DNA of 64,000 nucleotides from Aquificota bacterium (lineage in GTDB: Bacteria; Aquificota; Aquificia; Aquificales; Aquificaceae): assembly GCA_018771605.1 (NCBI GenBank), contig CP076324.1:620001-684000 (forward strand). Direction: 5' to 3'. Shown piece by piece: positions 1-10,134 of this stretch. The notes under the pieces were generated by a model. That model had not been told where the DNA came from. It was given only the letters and a program-made list of their open reading frames with translations, and searched no databases. The position numbers were made by a program, and so were the translations under genes. Position 1 is the first letter of the stretch, and each line of letters starts with the position of its first letter.

Positions 1-309
1 CACCCTTATCTCCATCTTATCCAGGTCATACTCAAAAACGTCCAAAAGCCTTGAGGACTCGGCTATGACTGTAAGCACCTCAAGGGCCTCGTCAAGCCTG
101 TCTGTGTATATGCCATACCTTTCCTTTAGTATCTTTGCACCTTTCCTCCCACCAAGCTCTGTTGCCTTCTTAATAACCCTGTCTATGCCAAGCCTGCTAA
201 GCTTGTAAATATCCTTATATCCATCCACAAGGGCTGCACGATGCACCAAAACCGACTCTCTTTCTATAGCTTCCGCAAGGGCCCTAAACTTATCCTTTAA
301 ATATTCCAT
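1..309 (-). CDS. Unknown protein, cut by window start (N-terminal 103 aa)
   Basis: An ATG at 309 opens a frame that stays open to base 1, so only the N-terminal 103 residues are present. It begins MEYLKDKFRALAEAIERE and is helical and charged. The stretch ending in VLTVIAESSRLLDVFEYD resembles the helix-strand pattern of V4R-type small-ligand binding domains, but this is a weak impression and I do not name a function. It overlaps the end of the SufT-like gene by 13 bp, so it is the last visible member of the minus-strand operon Fe-S oxidoreductase, galE, sufT-like. No start motif competes with 309. Confidence 0.55.
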   Translation of the reverse strand, partial: MEYLKDKFRALAEAIERESVLVHRAALVDGYKDIYKLSRLGIDRVIKKATELGGRKGAKILKERYGIYTDRLDEALEVLTVIAESSRLLDVFEYDLDKMEIRV

Positions 310-608
310 CCCATACTCCTAAGTTTTTGTATGCCTTCTTGGGATATTTTATCCTTGCTCCACGCAGGTTCAAATACAAAGTTTACCACAACATCCTTAA
401 GCTCTGGGAAGTTTTTTAGTATATGGTCCCTTATGTGCTGGGCAAAAAAGCCTTTGGCAGGGCAAGAGGGAACGGTTAGAGTCATGTCTATGTGAGCCAC
501 ACCATCCTTTAAATACACACCATAAACAAGCCCAAGGTTAACAATATCTATGGGTATTTCAGGGTCCCGTATCTCTTTTAACTTTTCTAAAATTTCCAAT
601 TCCTTCAT
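297..608 (-). CDS. MIP18/DUF59 family protein, SufT/PaaD-like Fe-S assembly factor
   Basis: A 103-residue protein starting MKELEILEKLKEIRDPEIP. The pattern DPEIP-x-DIVNLGLVYGV followed by TVPSCPAKGFF is the hallmark of the MIP18 (DUF59) family, including the reactive Cys in the SCPAK loop. Family members help mature Fe-S proteins (SufT) or occur in PaaD complexes. Being alone here, without paa or suf genes, a general Fe-S assembly role is the better guess; the Fe-S oxidoreductase two genes upstream fits that. The frame is open back to 635, but the Met at 608 matches the family N-terminus and overlaps the galE stop by 4 bp (ATGA-type coupling). Confidence 0.85.
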   Translation of the reverse strand: MKELEILEKLKEIRDPEIPIDIVNLGLVYGVYLKDGVAHIDMTLTVPSCPAKGFFAQHIRDHILKNFPELKDVVVNFVFEPAWSKDKISQEGIQKLRSMGWNI

Positions 609-1585
609 TTTGAATAAATATAGGCCTTTTCCCAATCCAATGCAGTTTTTATGATAAATCCCAAGTCATCATACCTTGGTTGCCATTTCAATATCTCTTT
701 GGCCTTTGTGTTATCCGCTATAAGGGCTGGTGGGTCTCCTTCCCTTCTTGGTGCATAGACCACCTTAAAGTCCACACCAGAAACCTCTTTTACTTTTTCT
801 ATCACCTCAAGCACCGAATAGCCTTTGCCGTAGCCTATGTTGAATACATCACTTTCTCCGCCGCTTATAAGATATTCCAAGGCTTTAAGGTGAGCTTCAC
901 ATAGGTCCATAACATGTACAAAGTCCCTTATGCAAGTGCCATCGGGTGTGGGATAGTCTGTGCCAAAGACCTCAAGGTAAGGTATCTGGCCCGTGGCTAC
1001 CTTTACAGCTCTAAGGATAAGATGGGTTGGTTTTTTGCTAACTTGGCCTATCCTTACGTCTGGGTCTGCGCCAGCCACATTAAAGTATCGGAGTATAGCA
1101 TACCTTATACCACTAAGGGGAGCAAAATCCTTTATGGCCCTCTCTGCAAATAGCTTGCTCCAGCCGTAGGAGTTTATAGGTATAGTTGGGTCCTCTTCCT
1201 TTACCGGCACGCTTTTGGGAATGCCGTAAACGGCCGCAGTGGAAGAGAAAATAAGGTATTTAACACTGGCCCTCTCCATGGCTTGTAGAAGGTTCACAGT
1301 TCCCATAAAGTTGTTCTCATAGTATAGTAAGGGCTTTTTTACGCTTTCTGGCACCTTTACCTTTGCGGCAAAGTGAATTACGGCCTGTGGCCTAAAGTCC
1401 AAAAGCACCTCCTCAAGGGCCTTGTAGTTGAGAAGGTCCACAACCTTTAGGTCTCCATACAAAACGGCCCAAGAGTTTCCCTCCGATAGGTTATCCACCG
1501 TGAGAACCTCATAGCCCCTTTCTCCAAGAAGCTTTACCATATGGGAACCTATGTAGCCCGCGCCACCAGTTACAAGTATGCGCAT
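605..1585 (-). CDS. galE: UDP-glucose 4-epimerase
   Basis: 326 residues, normal length for GalE. It interconverts UDP-glucose and UDP-galactose, supplying sugars for lipopolysaccharide or surface glycans. The Rossmann motif TGGAGYIG (residues 6-13) binds NAD; the SDR catalytic set is visible as FSST (Ser114/115) and Tyr140-x3-Lys144 in YGWSK. The C-terminal half has the RYFNVAGADP and RDFVHVMDL stretches of the family. It follows the Fe-S oxidoreductase by 9 bp and overlaps the SufT-like gene by 4 bp, so the three are probably co-transcribed although their functions differ. Confidence 0.95.
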   Translation of the reverse strand: MRILVTGGAGYIGSHMVKLLGERGYEVLTVDNLSEGNSWAVLYGDLKVVDLLNYKALEEVLLDFRPQAVIHFAAKVKVPESVKKPLLYYENNFMGTVNLLQAMERASVKYLIFSSTAAVYGIPKSVPVKEEDPTIPINSYGWSKLFAERAIKDFAPLSGIRYAILRYFNVAGADPDVRIGQVSKKPTHLILRAVKVATGQIPYLEVFGTDYPTPDGTCIRDFVHVMDLCEAHLKALEYLISGGESDVFNIGYGKGYSVLEVIEKVKEVSGVDFKVVYAPRREGDPPALIADNTKAKEILKWQPRYDDLGFIIKTALDWEKAYIYSK

Positions 1586-1594
1586 GGCTATATT

Positions 1595-2791
1595 TTAACC
1601 TTCTTCCAAGCTTTCCGCTAAATAGTCTGCCAAGTGCATGACCTCTTGGCCTGTTTTGTGCTTTTTAACTCCATCCTTTAAGTTCAAAACACAGCCTGGA
1701 CATGTGGTAAGCACCACATTAGCCTTTGTTTTCTTAAGGTCCTCTATCTTTTCCCTTTGTATCTGGTCTGACATTTTAGGGTTTGTTATGGAAAAGAGAC
1801 CTGCAAAGCCACAGCAAGACTTGTCCTTTTCCGCCTTTTTTACCTCATCGCCTTCAATCCTCTCCATTACTCCATAAAAGACCTTATCGCTTACCTTCAT
1901 GGCGCTGTATGAGTGGCAAGGCACATGGAAGGTTAAGCTATTTCCAGAACCTTTAAACTTTAAAGGGCTTTCAAAGACTATCTGGGCAAAGTCATAGACA
2001 GGCTTGGAAAGCTTATAATCCTCTTGTAAGGCTCCACCGCAAGTGGGACAGGCCACCACCACCGCATCAAACTCATACCTTTCCATCTCCCTTAGGTTGT
2101 GTTCTTTTAGCCTTTCAAAGGCCGGCAAGTTTCCAGAGTAATAATGGGGCGCTCCACAGCATCTTATATCCTCCGGCACTATAACTGTGTAGCCAGCCTT
2201 GTTCATAAGCTTTATAACGTTTTCTCCAGTCTTTCCATAAAAGGCGTCAATCATACAGCCTGTAAAGAAGAGAAGTTTTCCCTTCTCCTTTTCCGCCTTG
2301 AAGACCTTTCCTCTTAGGCCAAAGGCTTTTGCTGTAGGCTTTGGCATAAACTTTACAGCTCCTGTGGGAAAGGGTGTTTTTACCTCTGTAAAGGGTAAGG
2401 GTTCTAAGAGCTTCCCAGCAAGCTTTATAACTTTCCTGCCAGCGTTAGATTGCATAAACTCAAGGGCTTTTAGGCCAAGGCCTTTTATGGTGCTTTCTCC
2501 AAGGCTTTCCCTTTGTATATTCCTTGCATGAACCAATATTTCTTTGTATTCCACATTGTTGGGACATATCCATTCACAACGCCTACACATGGCGCAAGCA
2601 TCCCACTGCTTGGAAACCTCTCTTGTGAGGGGCAACTCTCCCTTTACCACCATCTCGGCAAGGGCAAGCCTGCCACGGGCAAAGCCACCTTCTTCCTCTA
2701 TGTAAGGGTATGTGGGACAAACAGATTTACAAAGGCCACACTTGACGCATTTTTGGGCAAGGTCCATAGGAATTTCTATAAACTTCTCCAT
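1595..2791 (-). CDS. (Fe-S)-binding oxidoreductase subunit, GlcF/HdrD-like
   Basis: 398 residues. Two ferredoxin-type 4Fe-4S sites lie at the N-terminus (Cys15/18/21/25 and Cys66/69/72/76), followed by two cysteine-rich CCG domains (CCGAPHYY near the middle, CCGFAGLF near the end, plus FTGCMID). This order is that of glycolate oxidase subunit GlcF and the catalytic subunit HdrD of heterodisulfide reductase. No FAD-linked GlcD partner is adjacent, so the substrate is open: glycolate, lactate or a disulfide are all possible. The gene starts about 70 bp from tRNA-Leu on the opposite strand; a TATATT 10 bp upstream of the ATG may be its -10 box. It leads the galE operon. Confidence 0.85.
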   Translation of the reverse strand: MEKFIEIPMDLAQKCVKCGLCKSVCPTYPYIEEEGGFARGRLALAEMVVKGELPLTREVSKQWDACAMCRRCEWICPNNVEYKEILVHARNIQRESLGESTIKGLGLKALEFMQSNAGRKVIKLAGKLLEPLPFTEVKTPFPTGAVKFMPKPTAKAFGLRGKVFKAEKEKGKLLFFTGCMIDAFYGKTGENVIKLMNKAGYTVIVPEDIRCCGAPHYYSGNLPAFERLKEHNLREMERYEFDAVVVACPTCGGALQEDYKLSKPVYDFAQIVFESPLKFKGSGNSLTFHVPCHSYSAMKVSDKVFYGVMERIEGDEVKKAEKDKSCCGFAGLFSITNPKMSDQIQREKIEDLKKTKANVVLTTCPGCVLNLKDGVKKHKTGQEVMHLADYLAESLEEG

Positions 2792-2845
2792 AGTCTTAGT
2801 AAATATAGGATTGTTTTGTCGTGGTTAAGTTGATAAAAAACAGAT

Positions 2846-2851
2846 TATAAT
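2846..2851 (+). promoter_or_regulatory. -10 box for tRNA-Leu / tig transcription
   Basis: A perfect TATAAT ends 11 bp before the mature tRNA 5' end, so initiation would fall a few bases upstream of the tRNA. No good -35 hexamer is at the standard distance (TTAAGT at 2825-2830 would give 15 bp spacing). Transcription may read on into tig, since the gap between tRNA and tig is only 21 bp. Confidence 0.45.
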
Positions 2852-2862
2852 TTATATCCTTA

Positions 2863-2949
2863 GCGGGTGTGGCGGAACTGGCAGACGCGCAGGACTTAGG
2901 ATCCTGTGGGCATTAGCCCGTGAGGGTTCGACTCCCTCCACCCGCACCA
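2863..2949 (+). tRNA. tRNA-Leu (anticodon UAG), CCA encoded
   Basis: The acceptor stem GCGGGTG (2863-2869) pairs exactly with CACCCGC (2939-2945), followed by discriminator A and an encoded CCA (2947-2949). The anticodon stem CAGGA/TCCTG encloses loop CTTAGGA, giving anticodon TAG (reads CUA/CUG leucine codons). The variable region after TCCTG is long and forms a GGGC..GCCC arm, as expected for a class II tRNA. The T arm reads GAGGG-TTCGACT-CCCTC. It sits 21 bp upstream of the trigger factor start. Confidence 0.97.
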
Positions 2950-2970
2950 AAAAAAGGAGGTTTTTGGTAT

Positions 2971-4260
2971 ATGAAGGTAAGCGTAGAGGATAGGCAAGGA
3001 TTGTTCAAAAGCTTAAGGGTGGAAGTAGAAGGTGATATAGTCAGGTCTGCCCTTGATGAGGTTTATAACTACCTCAAAGAAAACGCAGAGGTGGAAGGTT
3101 TTAGAAGGGGCAAGGCTCCTTTGTGGATAATAAAGGCAAAGTTCAAAGACTATATAAAAGAAGAGGTGGGTAAAAAGGTGGCAAACGCCACCCTCGCCAG
3201 TGCAATACAAGAAAGTGGCCTAAGGCCTGTGGCAGACATATTCCTTGAAGAGGTAGACTTTCAAGAATCCGACCAAAAGGTAAGCTATAGCGTGTCCTTT
3301 GAGGTACCGCCAGAATTTGAGCTGGCAAACCTTGAAGGGCTTGAGGTGGAGATAGAAAAGATAGAGTTTAGTGAAGACTTGGTAAAGAAGAAAATAGAAG
3401 AACTAAGAGAAGAACATGCCCTATGGGAGCCAGTGGAGAGAGAGATAAAGGAAGGCGACCTTGTGGTGGTGGATTACAAGGTGGAAGACATGGAAAGCGG
3501 TGAAGTTACGGAAGGCGAAACATCGGCCATAGTGGGCCTAAGGACCTTTAGAGAGGAGATAGAAAAAGAGCTTGTGGGTAAGAAGGAAGGGGATTCTTTT
3601 GTATTAGAAGACCTTACCCTTTATGATATGGAGGGCAAGCCCGCCGGAAAGGCCAAGGTAGAGATAAGGATAAAAGGGGTAAAGGAGAAGGTACTTCCAG
3701 AAGTAAACGATGACTTTGCCAAAGAATTGGGCTTGGGAGAAACTTGGGCAGAGGCCGAAGAGAAGATAAGGCAAGAAATAAAGGCGCAGATAGAGAAGAT
3801 AAAAGAGGATGTAATAGAGAACGCCGTGGCCAAAAAGCTCTTGGAATTGCATGAGTTTAGCGTGCCTCAAACACTCTTGCAAAGAGAACTTTCCCATCTT
3901 TTGCAGATGAGGGTTTCCTACTTGTCCCAGCTTGGCATAGATACAAGGTACCTTGACTATAGGTCAATGGCTCAGGAGCTTACACCCCAAGCCATCTCAA
4001 ACATAAAGCTAAGGTATATCCTTGACAAGTACGCCCAGCAAAAGGGCATACAGGCGGAGCCTCAGGAGATAGAAAAGAAGATAGAAGAACTGGCCCAACA
4101 GTATGGAAGGTCCCCAGAAGAGATGAAAGAGTTCTTCCAAAGGGAAAATCTTCTTCACGTGCTTGAGGAGGACATAAGGAGGGAAAAGGCTTTAAGGGAT
4201 ATAGTTTCAAAAGCAGTGGTAAGAGAAAAGGAAAAGGAGGAAAAGGATGAAAATACTTGA
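2971..4260 (+). CDS. tig: Trigger factor, ribosome-associated chaperone and prolyl isomerase
   Basis: 429 residues. Trigger factor binds nascent chains at the ribosomal exit tunnel. The N-terminal ribosome-binding domain carries the conserved [10 protein letters not shown] signature (about residues 41-50); a FKBP-like isomerase domain follows ([11 protein letters not shown], mid-protein), then the helical C-terminal chaperone arms. The frame extends upstream into the tRNA, but the ATG at 2971 has an AAGGAGG site 10 bp upstream and matches the family N-terminus. It overlaps clpP by 14 bp; the order tig-clpP-clpX is conserved in many bacteria and couples chaperone and protease supply. Confidence 0.96.
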   Translation: MKVSVEDRQGLFKSLRVEVEGDIVRSALDEVYNYLKENAEVEGFRRGKAPLWIIKAKFKDYIKEEVGKKVANATLASAIQESGLRPVADIFLEEVDFQESDQKVSYSVSFEVPPEFELANLEGLEVEIEKIEFSEDLVKKKIEELREEHALWEPVEREIKEGDLVVVDYKVEDMESGEVTEGETSAIVGLRTFREEIEKELVGKKEGDSFVLEDLTLYDMEGKPAGKAKVEIRIKGVKEKVLPEVNDDFAKELGLGETWAEAEEKIRQEIKAQIEKIKEDVIENAVAKKLLELHEFSVPQTLLQRELSHLLQMRVSYLSQLGIDTRYLDYRSMAQELTPQAISNIKLRYILDKYAQQKGIQAEPQEIEKKIEELAQQYGRSPEEMKEFFQRENLLHVLEEDIRREKALRDIVSKAVVREKEKEEKDENT

Positions 4261-4843
4261 CCAGCTTGTCCCAATAGTTATTGAACAAACTCCAAGGGGC
4301 GAAAGGGCTTACGATATATACTCAAGGCTCTTACAAGACAGGATTGTGCTTCTTGGCTTTCCCATTGACGACCATGTGGCAAACCTTATAGTGGCACAGC
4401 TTCTTTTCTTGGAAGCCCAAGACCCAGACAAAGATATATACATGTACATAAACTCACCGGGAGGCTCTGTTACAGCAGGCATGGCCATATACGATACTAT
4501 GCAGTACATAAAGCCCGATGTGGTTACCATATGCCTTGGTCAGGCAGCTTCCATGGGTGCCGTTCTTCTTTCTGCGGGTGCAAAGGGCAAGAGGTATGCC
4601 TTGCCACATGCAAGGATAATGATCCACCAACCCTTGGGTGGTATATCGGGACAAGCAACGGATATAATCATACATGCGGAGGAGATAAAAAGGATAAAGC
4701 AGATGCTTAATGAGATCCTTGCAAAGCACACCGGCCAACCATTGGAGAAGATTGAAAGGGATGTGGAAAGGGATTACTTTATGTCTGCCTACGAGGCTAT
4801 GGAATACGGAATAGTGGATAAGGTGATAGAAAAGAGGAGCTAA
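4247..4843 (+). CDS. clpP: ATP-dependent Clp protease proteolytic subunit
   Basis: 198 residues, a standard ClpP serine protease that forms the tetradecameric barrel served by ClpX. The catalytic triad is visible: Ser102 in QAASMGAVL, His127 in [10 protein letters not shown] and Asp176 in ERDYFMS, matching the family spacing. The INSPGG oxyanion segment is intact. The start lies inside the tig 3' end (14 bp overlap) with a strong GGAGG in the tig coding sequence, so translation is probably coupled. clpX begins 2 bp after its stop. Confidence 0.98.
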   Translation: MKILDQLVPIVIEQTPRGERAYDIYSRLLQDRIVLLGFPIDDHVANLIVAQLLFLEAQDPDKDIYMYINSPGGSVTAGMAIYDTMQYIKPDVVTICLGQAASMGAVLLSAGAKGKRYALPHARIMIHQPLGGISGQATDIIIHAEEIKRIKQMLNEILAKHTGQPLEKIERDVERDYFMSAYEAMEYGIVDKVIEKRS

Positions 4844-4844
4844 G

Positions 4845-6083
4845 ATGGTAAAGAAAAAACAGGAGAATTATTGCTCCTTTTGTGGTAGACCTCAAAGCGA
4901 GGTCTTGGTCCTGATAGCTGGACCCAACGATACCTTTATATGCGACCGATGCGTGGAGGCATGCAACGTAATAATAAAGGAACAGAAAAAACACCTTGTT
5001 CAAAGCTTTTCAAAAGACCTACCCACACCCGAGGAAATAAAAAGGGAGCTTGATCAGTATGTAATAGGCCAGGAAAGGGCAAAGAAGGTGCTTTCTGTGG
5101 CCGTTTACAACCACTATAAGAGAATAAGGGCAAAGGAGCTTGGGCTTAGCCTTGACGATGTGGAGATAGAAAAGAGCAACATACTCCTTATAGGTCCAAC
5201 CGGTTCTGGCAAGACCCTTTTGGCAAAGACCCTTGCAAAGATATTGGATGTGCCTTTTGCCATAGCGGATGCCACCACCCTAACAGAGGCGGGTTATGTG
5301 GGTGAGGATGTGGAAAACGTGCTTGTAAGACTTTTACAAAACTGCGGGTATGATGTAAAGGCTGCCCAAAAGGGCATAGTATATATAGATGAGATAGACA
5401 AGATAGCCAAAAAGTCTGGCATAAACCCATCCATAACCCGTGATGTCTCCGGCGAGGGTGTTCAGCAGGCCCTTTTAAAGATATTGGAAGGCACCATTGC
5501 CAACGTGCCACCACAGGGAGGGAGAAAGCACCCTCACCAAGAGTTTATACAGGTGGATACTACCGATATTCTCTTCATATGCGGTGGAGCCTTTGTGGGC
5601 CTTGAGGAGATAGTAAAGCGTAGGCTTGGTAAATCTGTGGTTGGCTTTGAGGCTGAAATAAAGAAGTTTGAAAGCCATGAAAACCCACTTCATTTTGTAG
5701 AGGTGGATGACCTTGTGCATTTTGGCCTAATCCCAGAGTTTGTAGGAAGGCTTCCCGTTATAGCGGTGCTTGACGAGCTTACAGAAGAAGAGCTTGTAAG
5801 GATTTTAGTAGAACCCAAAAACGCCCTTGTAAAGCAATACAAAAAGCTCTTTGAGATGGAAGGAGTGGAGCTTGAATTTACAGAAGATGCCCTTGTGGAG
5901 ATAGCCAAAGAGTCCATAAGGAGAAAAACCGGTGCCAGAGGCCTAAGGGCCATAATGGAAGAAATTATGCTGGATGTTATGTTTGAAATTCCTTCTCTCA
6001 AAGATATAAGGAAGGTGATTGTAAGCGGAGAGGTGGTAAGGAAAAAGCTAAAGCCCACCTACATAATGAGGGAGGCAGTATAA
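4845..6083 (+). CDS. clpX: ATP-dependent Clp protease ATP-binding subunit
   Basis: 412 residues. ClpX unfolds tagged substrates and feeds them to ClpP. A C4 zinc-binding domain (Cys10, Cys13, Cys33, Cys36) leads, then the AAA+ core with Walker A GPTGSGKT (117-124), Walker B VYIDEIDK, and the sensor region RKTGARGLR. The ClpP-docking loop reads VGF (within KSVVGFEAE) rather than the IGF usual in model species, a conservative change. It lies directly behind clpP. A 34-bp gap to the next gene contains a GGAGG site. Confidence 0.98.
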   Translation: MVKKKQENYCSFCGRPQSEVLVLIAGPNDTFICDRCVEACNVIIKEQKKHLVQSFSKDLPTPEEIKRELDQYVIGQERAKKVLSVAVYNHYKRIRAKELGLSLDDVEIEKSNILLIGPTGSGKTLLAKTLAKILDVPFAIADATTLTEAGYVGEDVENVLVRLLQNCGYDVKAAQKGIVYIDEIDKIAKKSGINPSITRDVSGEGVQQALLKILEGTIANVPPQGGRKHPHQEFIQVDTTDILFICGGAFVGLEEIVKRRLGKSVVGFEAEIKKFESHENPLHFVEVDDLVHFGLIPEFVGRLPVIAVLDELTEEELVRILVEPKNALVKQYKKLFEMEGVELEFTEDALVEIAKESIRRKTGARGLRAIMEEIMLDVMFEIPSLKDIRKVIVSGEVVRKKLKPTYIMREAV

Positions 6084-6117
6084 AAGTGTGTTATCATTAT
6101 AGCAGGAGGAATAAATC

Positions 6118-6603
6118 ATGAAAAAATACCTTTTTGCTTTGCTCCTTGCTTCAAGCTTTGGCTTTGCCCAGCAAAAGTTTGTCTGCGTTGACCCTAACAG
6201 GATACTCTCAGAATCCCAGCTTGTAAAGGCAAAAGAAAGCCAACTTAGGGAAAAGGTGCAAGAATACCAAAAACAGCTTGACCAGATAAACAAAAGGCTT
6301 GAGGATTTGAAAAAGCAGATAGAAAGCAAAGGCATAGCCCAAAACGTAAGGGAGCAGAAGATAAAAGAATACCAAAAGGTAGAATCGGAAGGGATGGAAC
6401 TTCAGCAAAAGGCCCAAAAGGAACTTATAGAACTAAAGAATAAACTGGAACAAGAAGTTATAGAAAGAGTTAGGAAAATATCCGAAGACATAGCAAAAAC
6501 GCAAGGATATACCGCCGTTTTGGATTGTGGTGCCTTTGTTTATATAAGCCCAGACATGGATATAACCAAGGAGGTCATCCTAAGGCTTGACCAGCAAAAA
6601 TGA
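6118..6603 (+). CDS. OmpH/Skp-family periplasmic chaperone
   Basis: 161 residues with a clear signal peptide ([17 protein letters not shown]). The body is a long charged coiled coil (about residues 35-125) rich in Lys, Glu and Gln, flanked by short strands, as in Skp/OmpH chaperones that carry outer membrane proteins across the periplasm. Its stop overlaps the lpxD start by 4 bp; skp-lpxD linkage is widespread and ties outer membrane protein delivery to lipid A synthesis. A GGAGG precedes the ATG. Confidence 0.9.
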   Translation: MKKYLFALLLASSFGFAQQKFVCVDPNRILSESQLVKAKESQLREKVQEYQKQLDQINKRLEDLKKQIESKGIAQNVREQKIKEYQKVESEGMELQQKAQKELIELKNKLEQEVIERVRKISEDIAKTQGYTAVLDCGAFVYISPDMDITKEVILRLDQQK

Positions 6604-7592
6604 AGCTCAAGGAGCTGGCAGAGCTTATTGAAGGCGAGCTTTATGGTGATGAAGATTTTGAGTTCCTTAGTTTGGCTTCGCCAGAAAGGCCTAAGGATAG
6701 AAGTGTAATCTTCCTTCAAGATTTAAAGGCCTTAGATAGGCTAAAAGGCATGCATGTGGCCTTGGTTCTTTCCGAAGAAGTGGATTTCCCCAATTACATA
6801 AAGGTAAAGAATGTAAGGTTTGCCCTTGCTAAGTTTTTAAGCCATCTTTATCCAGAAAGGCATCCTTCTGGCGTGTCGGAAAAGGCACATATTGAAGAGG
6901 GGGTGTATATAGGTAAGGATGTTTACGTGGGTCCCTTTGTTTATGTGGGAAAAGGTGCGGTTCTGGAGGATGGAGTAAAGATATATCCCTTCTGCTATAT
7001 AGGTGAAGGAGTGAGGATAGGCAAAAACAGCGTGCTTTTTAGCGGAGTTCATGTATATCCGGGATGCCATATAGGTGAAGGTGTAAGAATACATAGCGGC
7101 TCCGTAATAGGAGCCGATGGCTTTGGCTATTATGTGGGAAAAGAGGGCATATTTAAGCTAAACCACATAGGCAAGGTAATAATTGAAGACTTTGTGGAGA
7201 TAGGAGCCAATACATGCATAGATAGGGCGCTCATTGATGAGACAAGGATAGGGAAGAACACAAAGATAGACAACCTTGTGCAAATAGGGCACAATTGCCA
7301 CGTGGGTGAGGAAAATATGATCGTTTCTCAAGTGGGCCTTTCTGGTAGTGTAAAGACTGGCAAAGGCGTTATTTTGGCAGGTCAGGTGGGAGTGGCAGAC
7401 CATGTGGAGATCGGCGATGGAGCCATAGTTTCTGCCAAGGCTGGAGTGTCAAAAGACCTACAAGGTGGAAAGGCCTATGGAGGCGCCATTCCTGCTATGG
7501 AATGGTCCAAATGGAAAAGGATATACGCCTATATTTTAAGACTTCCAGAACTTTTTAAGGAGAGAAGGCATGAGGATAAGGATAGCCCATAG
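6600..7592 (+). CDS. lpxD: UDP-3-O-acylglucosamine N-acyltransferase (lipid A synthesis)
   Basis: 330 residues. It adds the N-linked acyl chain in the third step of lipid A synthesis. An N-terminal uridine-binding domain (1-95) precedes a left-handed parallel beta helix of hexapeptide repeats (about 97-270), seen as the recurring IGxGVxI/VGxGV pattern. The catalytic His lies in the [10 protein letters not shown] stretch. Start overlaps the Skp-like gene (ATGA). It supports a Gram-negative LPS-bearing cell. It overlaps mqnD by 23 bp. Confidence 0.95.
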   Translation: MKLKELAELIEGELYGDEDFEFLSLASPERPKDRSVIFLQDLKALDRLKGMHVALVLSEEVDFPNYIKVKNVRFALAKFLSHLYPERHPSGVSEKAHIEEGVYIGKDVYVGPFVYVGKGAVLEDGVKIYPFCYIGEGVRIGKNSVLFSGVHVYPGCHIGEGVRIHSGSVIGADGFGYYVGKEGIFKLNHIGKVIIEDFVEIGANTCIDRALIDETRIGKNTKIDNLVQIGHNCHVGEENMIVSQVGLSGSVKTGKGVILAGQVGVADHVEIGDGAIVSAKAGVSKDLQGGKAYGGAIPAMEWSKWKRIYAYILRLPELFKERRHEDKDSP

Positions 7593-8412
7593 CCCCGATT
7601 CGGACGACGCCTTTATGTTTTATGCCCTAACCACAGGGAAAATAGACACAGAAGGCTTCCAGATAGAGCATGTGCTTGCAGACATTGAAACATTAAACAG
7701 GGAAGCCCTAAGAGGAACTTATGAAATATCTGCCATATCCTTCCACGCCTACCCTTACGTGGCGGACAAATACTGGGTGCTTCCCAGCGGCGGAAGCGTT
7801 GGAGAAGGCTACGGGCCTATAGTGGTATCAAAGCAAGAGCTAAATAGCCTTAAGGGCAAAAGGATAGGGGTGCCTGGAAGGCTAACCACAGCCTTTCTTG
7901 TTCTAAAGCTTTATGAGCCGGACTTTGAGGAGGTAGTAATACCCTTTGACCAGATACTTTCGGCAGTGCAGGAAGGCCAAGTGGATGCAGGGCTTGTGAT
8001 CCATGAGGGACAGCTAAGCTATGTGGATAAGGGACTAAAAAAGATAGTGGACCTTGGCAAGTGGTGGCAAGAGAAGACAGGTTTGCCTTTGCCCTTGGGC
8101 TGTAATGTGGTAAGGAAGGACCTTGGCCTTGAGAACATAAGGAAGATAGAAAGGCTTATGAAAGAAAGCATAAGATATGCCCTTGAACACAGAGAAGAGG
8201 CCCTACAGTTTGCTAAGGAATACGCCAGGGATATAAAGGAAGATATGGAGAGAACCAACAGGTTTGTTGGCATGTATGTAAACCACAGAACCCTTGATTA
8301 TGGTGAGGATGGAAGGGAGGCCGTAAGGCTTTTGTTAAAATTGGGCATAGAAAGAGGTATAATAAAAGCTGATATGCCTCATACAATTTTTAGCGATGAG
8401 GTGGTAAGCTAA
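7570..8412 (+). CDS. mqnD: 1,4-dihydroxy-6-naphthoate synthase, futalosine menaquinone pathway
   Basis: 280 residues. The opening [17 protein letters not shown] matches the MqnD signature (SPCPND-FMF in many homologues), and the fold is a periplasmic-binding-protein type II enzyme of the MqnA/MqnD family ([26 protein letters not shown]). MqnD converts cyclic dehypoxanthine futalosine to dihydroxynaphthoate. MqnA, the chorismate dehydratase, is the close paralogue, but the SPDSDD start favours MqnD. It directly precedes nuoE/nuoF, linking quinone synthesis to complex I, and the prenyltransferase at 24593 could act further down the same pathway. Confidence 0.87.
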   Translation: MRIRIAHSPDSDDAFMFYALTTGKIDTEGFQIEHVLADIETLNREALRGTYEISAISFHAYPYVADKYWVLPSGGSVGEGYGPIVVSKQELNSLKGKRIGVPGRLTTAFLVLKLYEPDFEEVVIPFDQILSAVQEGQVDAGLVIHEGQLSYVDKGLKKIVDLGKWWQEKTGLPLPLGCNVVRKDLGLENIRKIERLMKESIRYALEHREEALQFAKEYARDIKEDMERTNRFVGMYVNHRTLDYGEDGREAVRLLLKLGIERGIIKADMPHTIFSDEVVS

Positions 8413-8882
8413 TGGCTATGCTATCGGAGGAGCTTTTAAAAAAGTTAAAAGAACACGCCGAATACTTTCCAAGGAAAGAACAGGCCATCTTACTGTGCCT
8501 TCATGAGGTTCAAGACTATTATGGACATATACCAGCCTTTGCTCTGGAAGAGGTGGCAAAGATACTTGAAGTGCCGCTAAACCATGTGGAAAACGTGGTG
8601 TCCTTCTATGATATGTTTGATAGGGGTGAGCCTGCAAGGCATAGGATAAGGGTTTGCGTAAGCGTGGTATGCAACCTTATGAACTCACAAAAGGTGCTAA
8701 AGGCAATAAAAGAACTTTTGGGTATATCCTTGGGTGAGACTACAAAGGATGGAAGGTTTAAACTTATAGGAGTGCAGTGTATAGGAGCCTGCTCCGAGGC
8801 TCCCTGTTTTATGATAGATAACGATACCTATAAATTTGAGTCAAAGGAGAAGCTAAATGAGGTCCTATCCCGTTATACCTAA
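8412..8882 (+). CDS. nuoE: NADH-quinone oxidoreductase subunit E
   Basis: 156 residues, thioredoxin-like [2Fe-2S] subunit of complex I. The four cluster ligands are Cys82, Cys87, Cys123 and Cys127 (Cx4C and Cx3C). The ATG overlaps the last base of the mqnD stop. It overlaps nuoF by 26 bp, so stoichiometric translation is likely. No other nuo genes are in the window, so the remaining complex I genes must be elsewhere. Confidence 0.96.
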   Translation: MAMLSEELLKKLKEHAEYFPRKEQAILLCLHEVQDYYGHIPAFALEEVAKILEVPLNHVENVVSFYDMFDRGEPARHRIRVCVSVVCNLMNSQKVLKAIKELLGISLGETTKDGRFKLIGVQCIGACSEAPCFMIDNDTYKFESKEKLNEVLSRYT

Positions 8883-10134
8883 CATATACGCAGAAACTAC
8901 GCTTAATTTGCTTTTGAAGAGGGCCAAAAAGCCAAAAGTGCATACCATAGAAGATTACCTACGGGACGGTGGCTATCAAGCCTTGGAAAAGGCTCTCAAC
9001 ATGGACCCAATGGAGATAATAGAGTGGGTGGACAAAAGCCAGCTAAGAGGTAGAGGTGGTGCGGGCTTTCCAACGGGAAGGAAGTGGAAGTTTGCTGTGC
9101 AAAACCCAGCTCCAAGGTATTTAATATGCAACGCAGACGAGTCTGAGCCTGGAACTTTTAAGGATAGGATACTCATAGAGAGGGACCCACACCTGCTTAT
9201 AGAAGGTATGATAATATCCGCCTACGCCATAGGGGCAAACCAAGCCTTTATATACATAAGGGGAGAATACCCTGCAGGCTATTACATACTAAGGGATGCC
9301 ATAGAGGAGGCAAAGAAGAAGGGCTTTTTGGGTAAAAACATCTTGGGCTCTGGCTTTGACCTTGATATTTATGTAGCAAGGGGTGCAGGTGCCTATATAT
9401 GCGGAGAGGAAAGCGCCCTTATAGAATCCCTTGAAGGCAAGAGGGGCTTCCCAAGGATAAAGCCACCCTTCCCCGTGCAGTATGGCCTCTTTGGCAGGCC
9501 TACAGTGGTAAACAATGTGGAGACCTTATGTAATATACCTATAATAGTTGGCATGGGTTGGGAAGAGTACAGATACATAGGTCCAAGCAACTATCCAGGT
9601 CCCAAGCTCTTCCCTATAAGTGGAAAGGTAAAAAAGCCAGGCGTTTATGAACTTCCTATGAACACTACTTTAAGAGAGGTCATCTTTAAGTATGCAGGCG
9701 GAACCATTGGAAACAAAAAGGTAAAAGCAGTTTTTTCAGGAGCTTTGGATTGCTTCTCTGCCGATGAGCTGGATACGCCAATGGACTATTCACCCTTTGG
9801 TTTTGGTGGAACTGGAACGGTAATAGTACTAACGGAAGAGGATGATGTGGTCCAAGCCTGCCTTTGGGTTGCAGAGTTCTATGCCCACGAGAGCTGTGGC
9901 CAATGCACACCTTGTAGGGTTGGTACCCATGAACAAGCCATACTTCTTGAGAGAATACTCCACCACCAAGCCGATGAAAGGGATTGGGAAGGCTTTAATT
10001 TTGTGAACTCTCACATACAGCCCACTTCCATATGCGGTCTTGGGGCTGTGGCCGGCAGGCTTATAAAACAGACCATGCAAAAGTTTCCAGAAGAGTGGGA
10101 AAAGTATAAGAAAAGTCTTAAGGTAAATGTATGA
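8857..10134 (+). CDS. nuoF: NADH-quinone oxidoreductase subunit F
   Basis: 425 residues. It carries FMN and the N3 4Fe-4S cluster, accepting electrons from NADH. RGRGGAGFPTG (about 64-74) is the NADH-binding glycine loop; GAGAYICGEESAL is the FMN region; the cluster ligands are in ESCGQCTPC (Cys347, 350, 353) and SICGLG (Cys393). The start lies inside nuoE. The N-terminal 30 residues are the least conserved part. Its stop overlaps the next small gene by 4 bp. Confidence 0.97.
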   Translation: MRSYPVIPNIYAETTLNLLLKRAKKPKVHTIEDYLRDGGYQALEKALNMDPMEIIEWVDKSQLRGRGGAGFPTGRKWKFAVQNPAPRYLICNADESEPGTFKDRILIERDPHLLIEGMIISAYAIGANQAFIYIRGEYPAGYYILRDAIEEAKKKGFLGKNILGSGFDLDIYVARGAGAYICGEESALIESLEGKRGFPRIKPPFPVQYGLFGRPTVVNNVETLCNIPIIVGMGWEEYRYIGPSNYPGPKLFPISGKVKKPGVYELPMNTTLREVIFKYAGGTIGNKKVKAVFSGALDCFSADELDTPMDYSPFGFGGTGTVIVLTEEDDVVQACLWVAEFYAHESCGQCTPCRVGTHEQAILLERILHHQADERDWEGFNFVNSHIQPTSICGLGAVAGRLIKQTMQKFPEEWEKYKKSLKVNV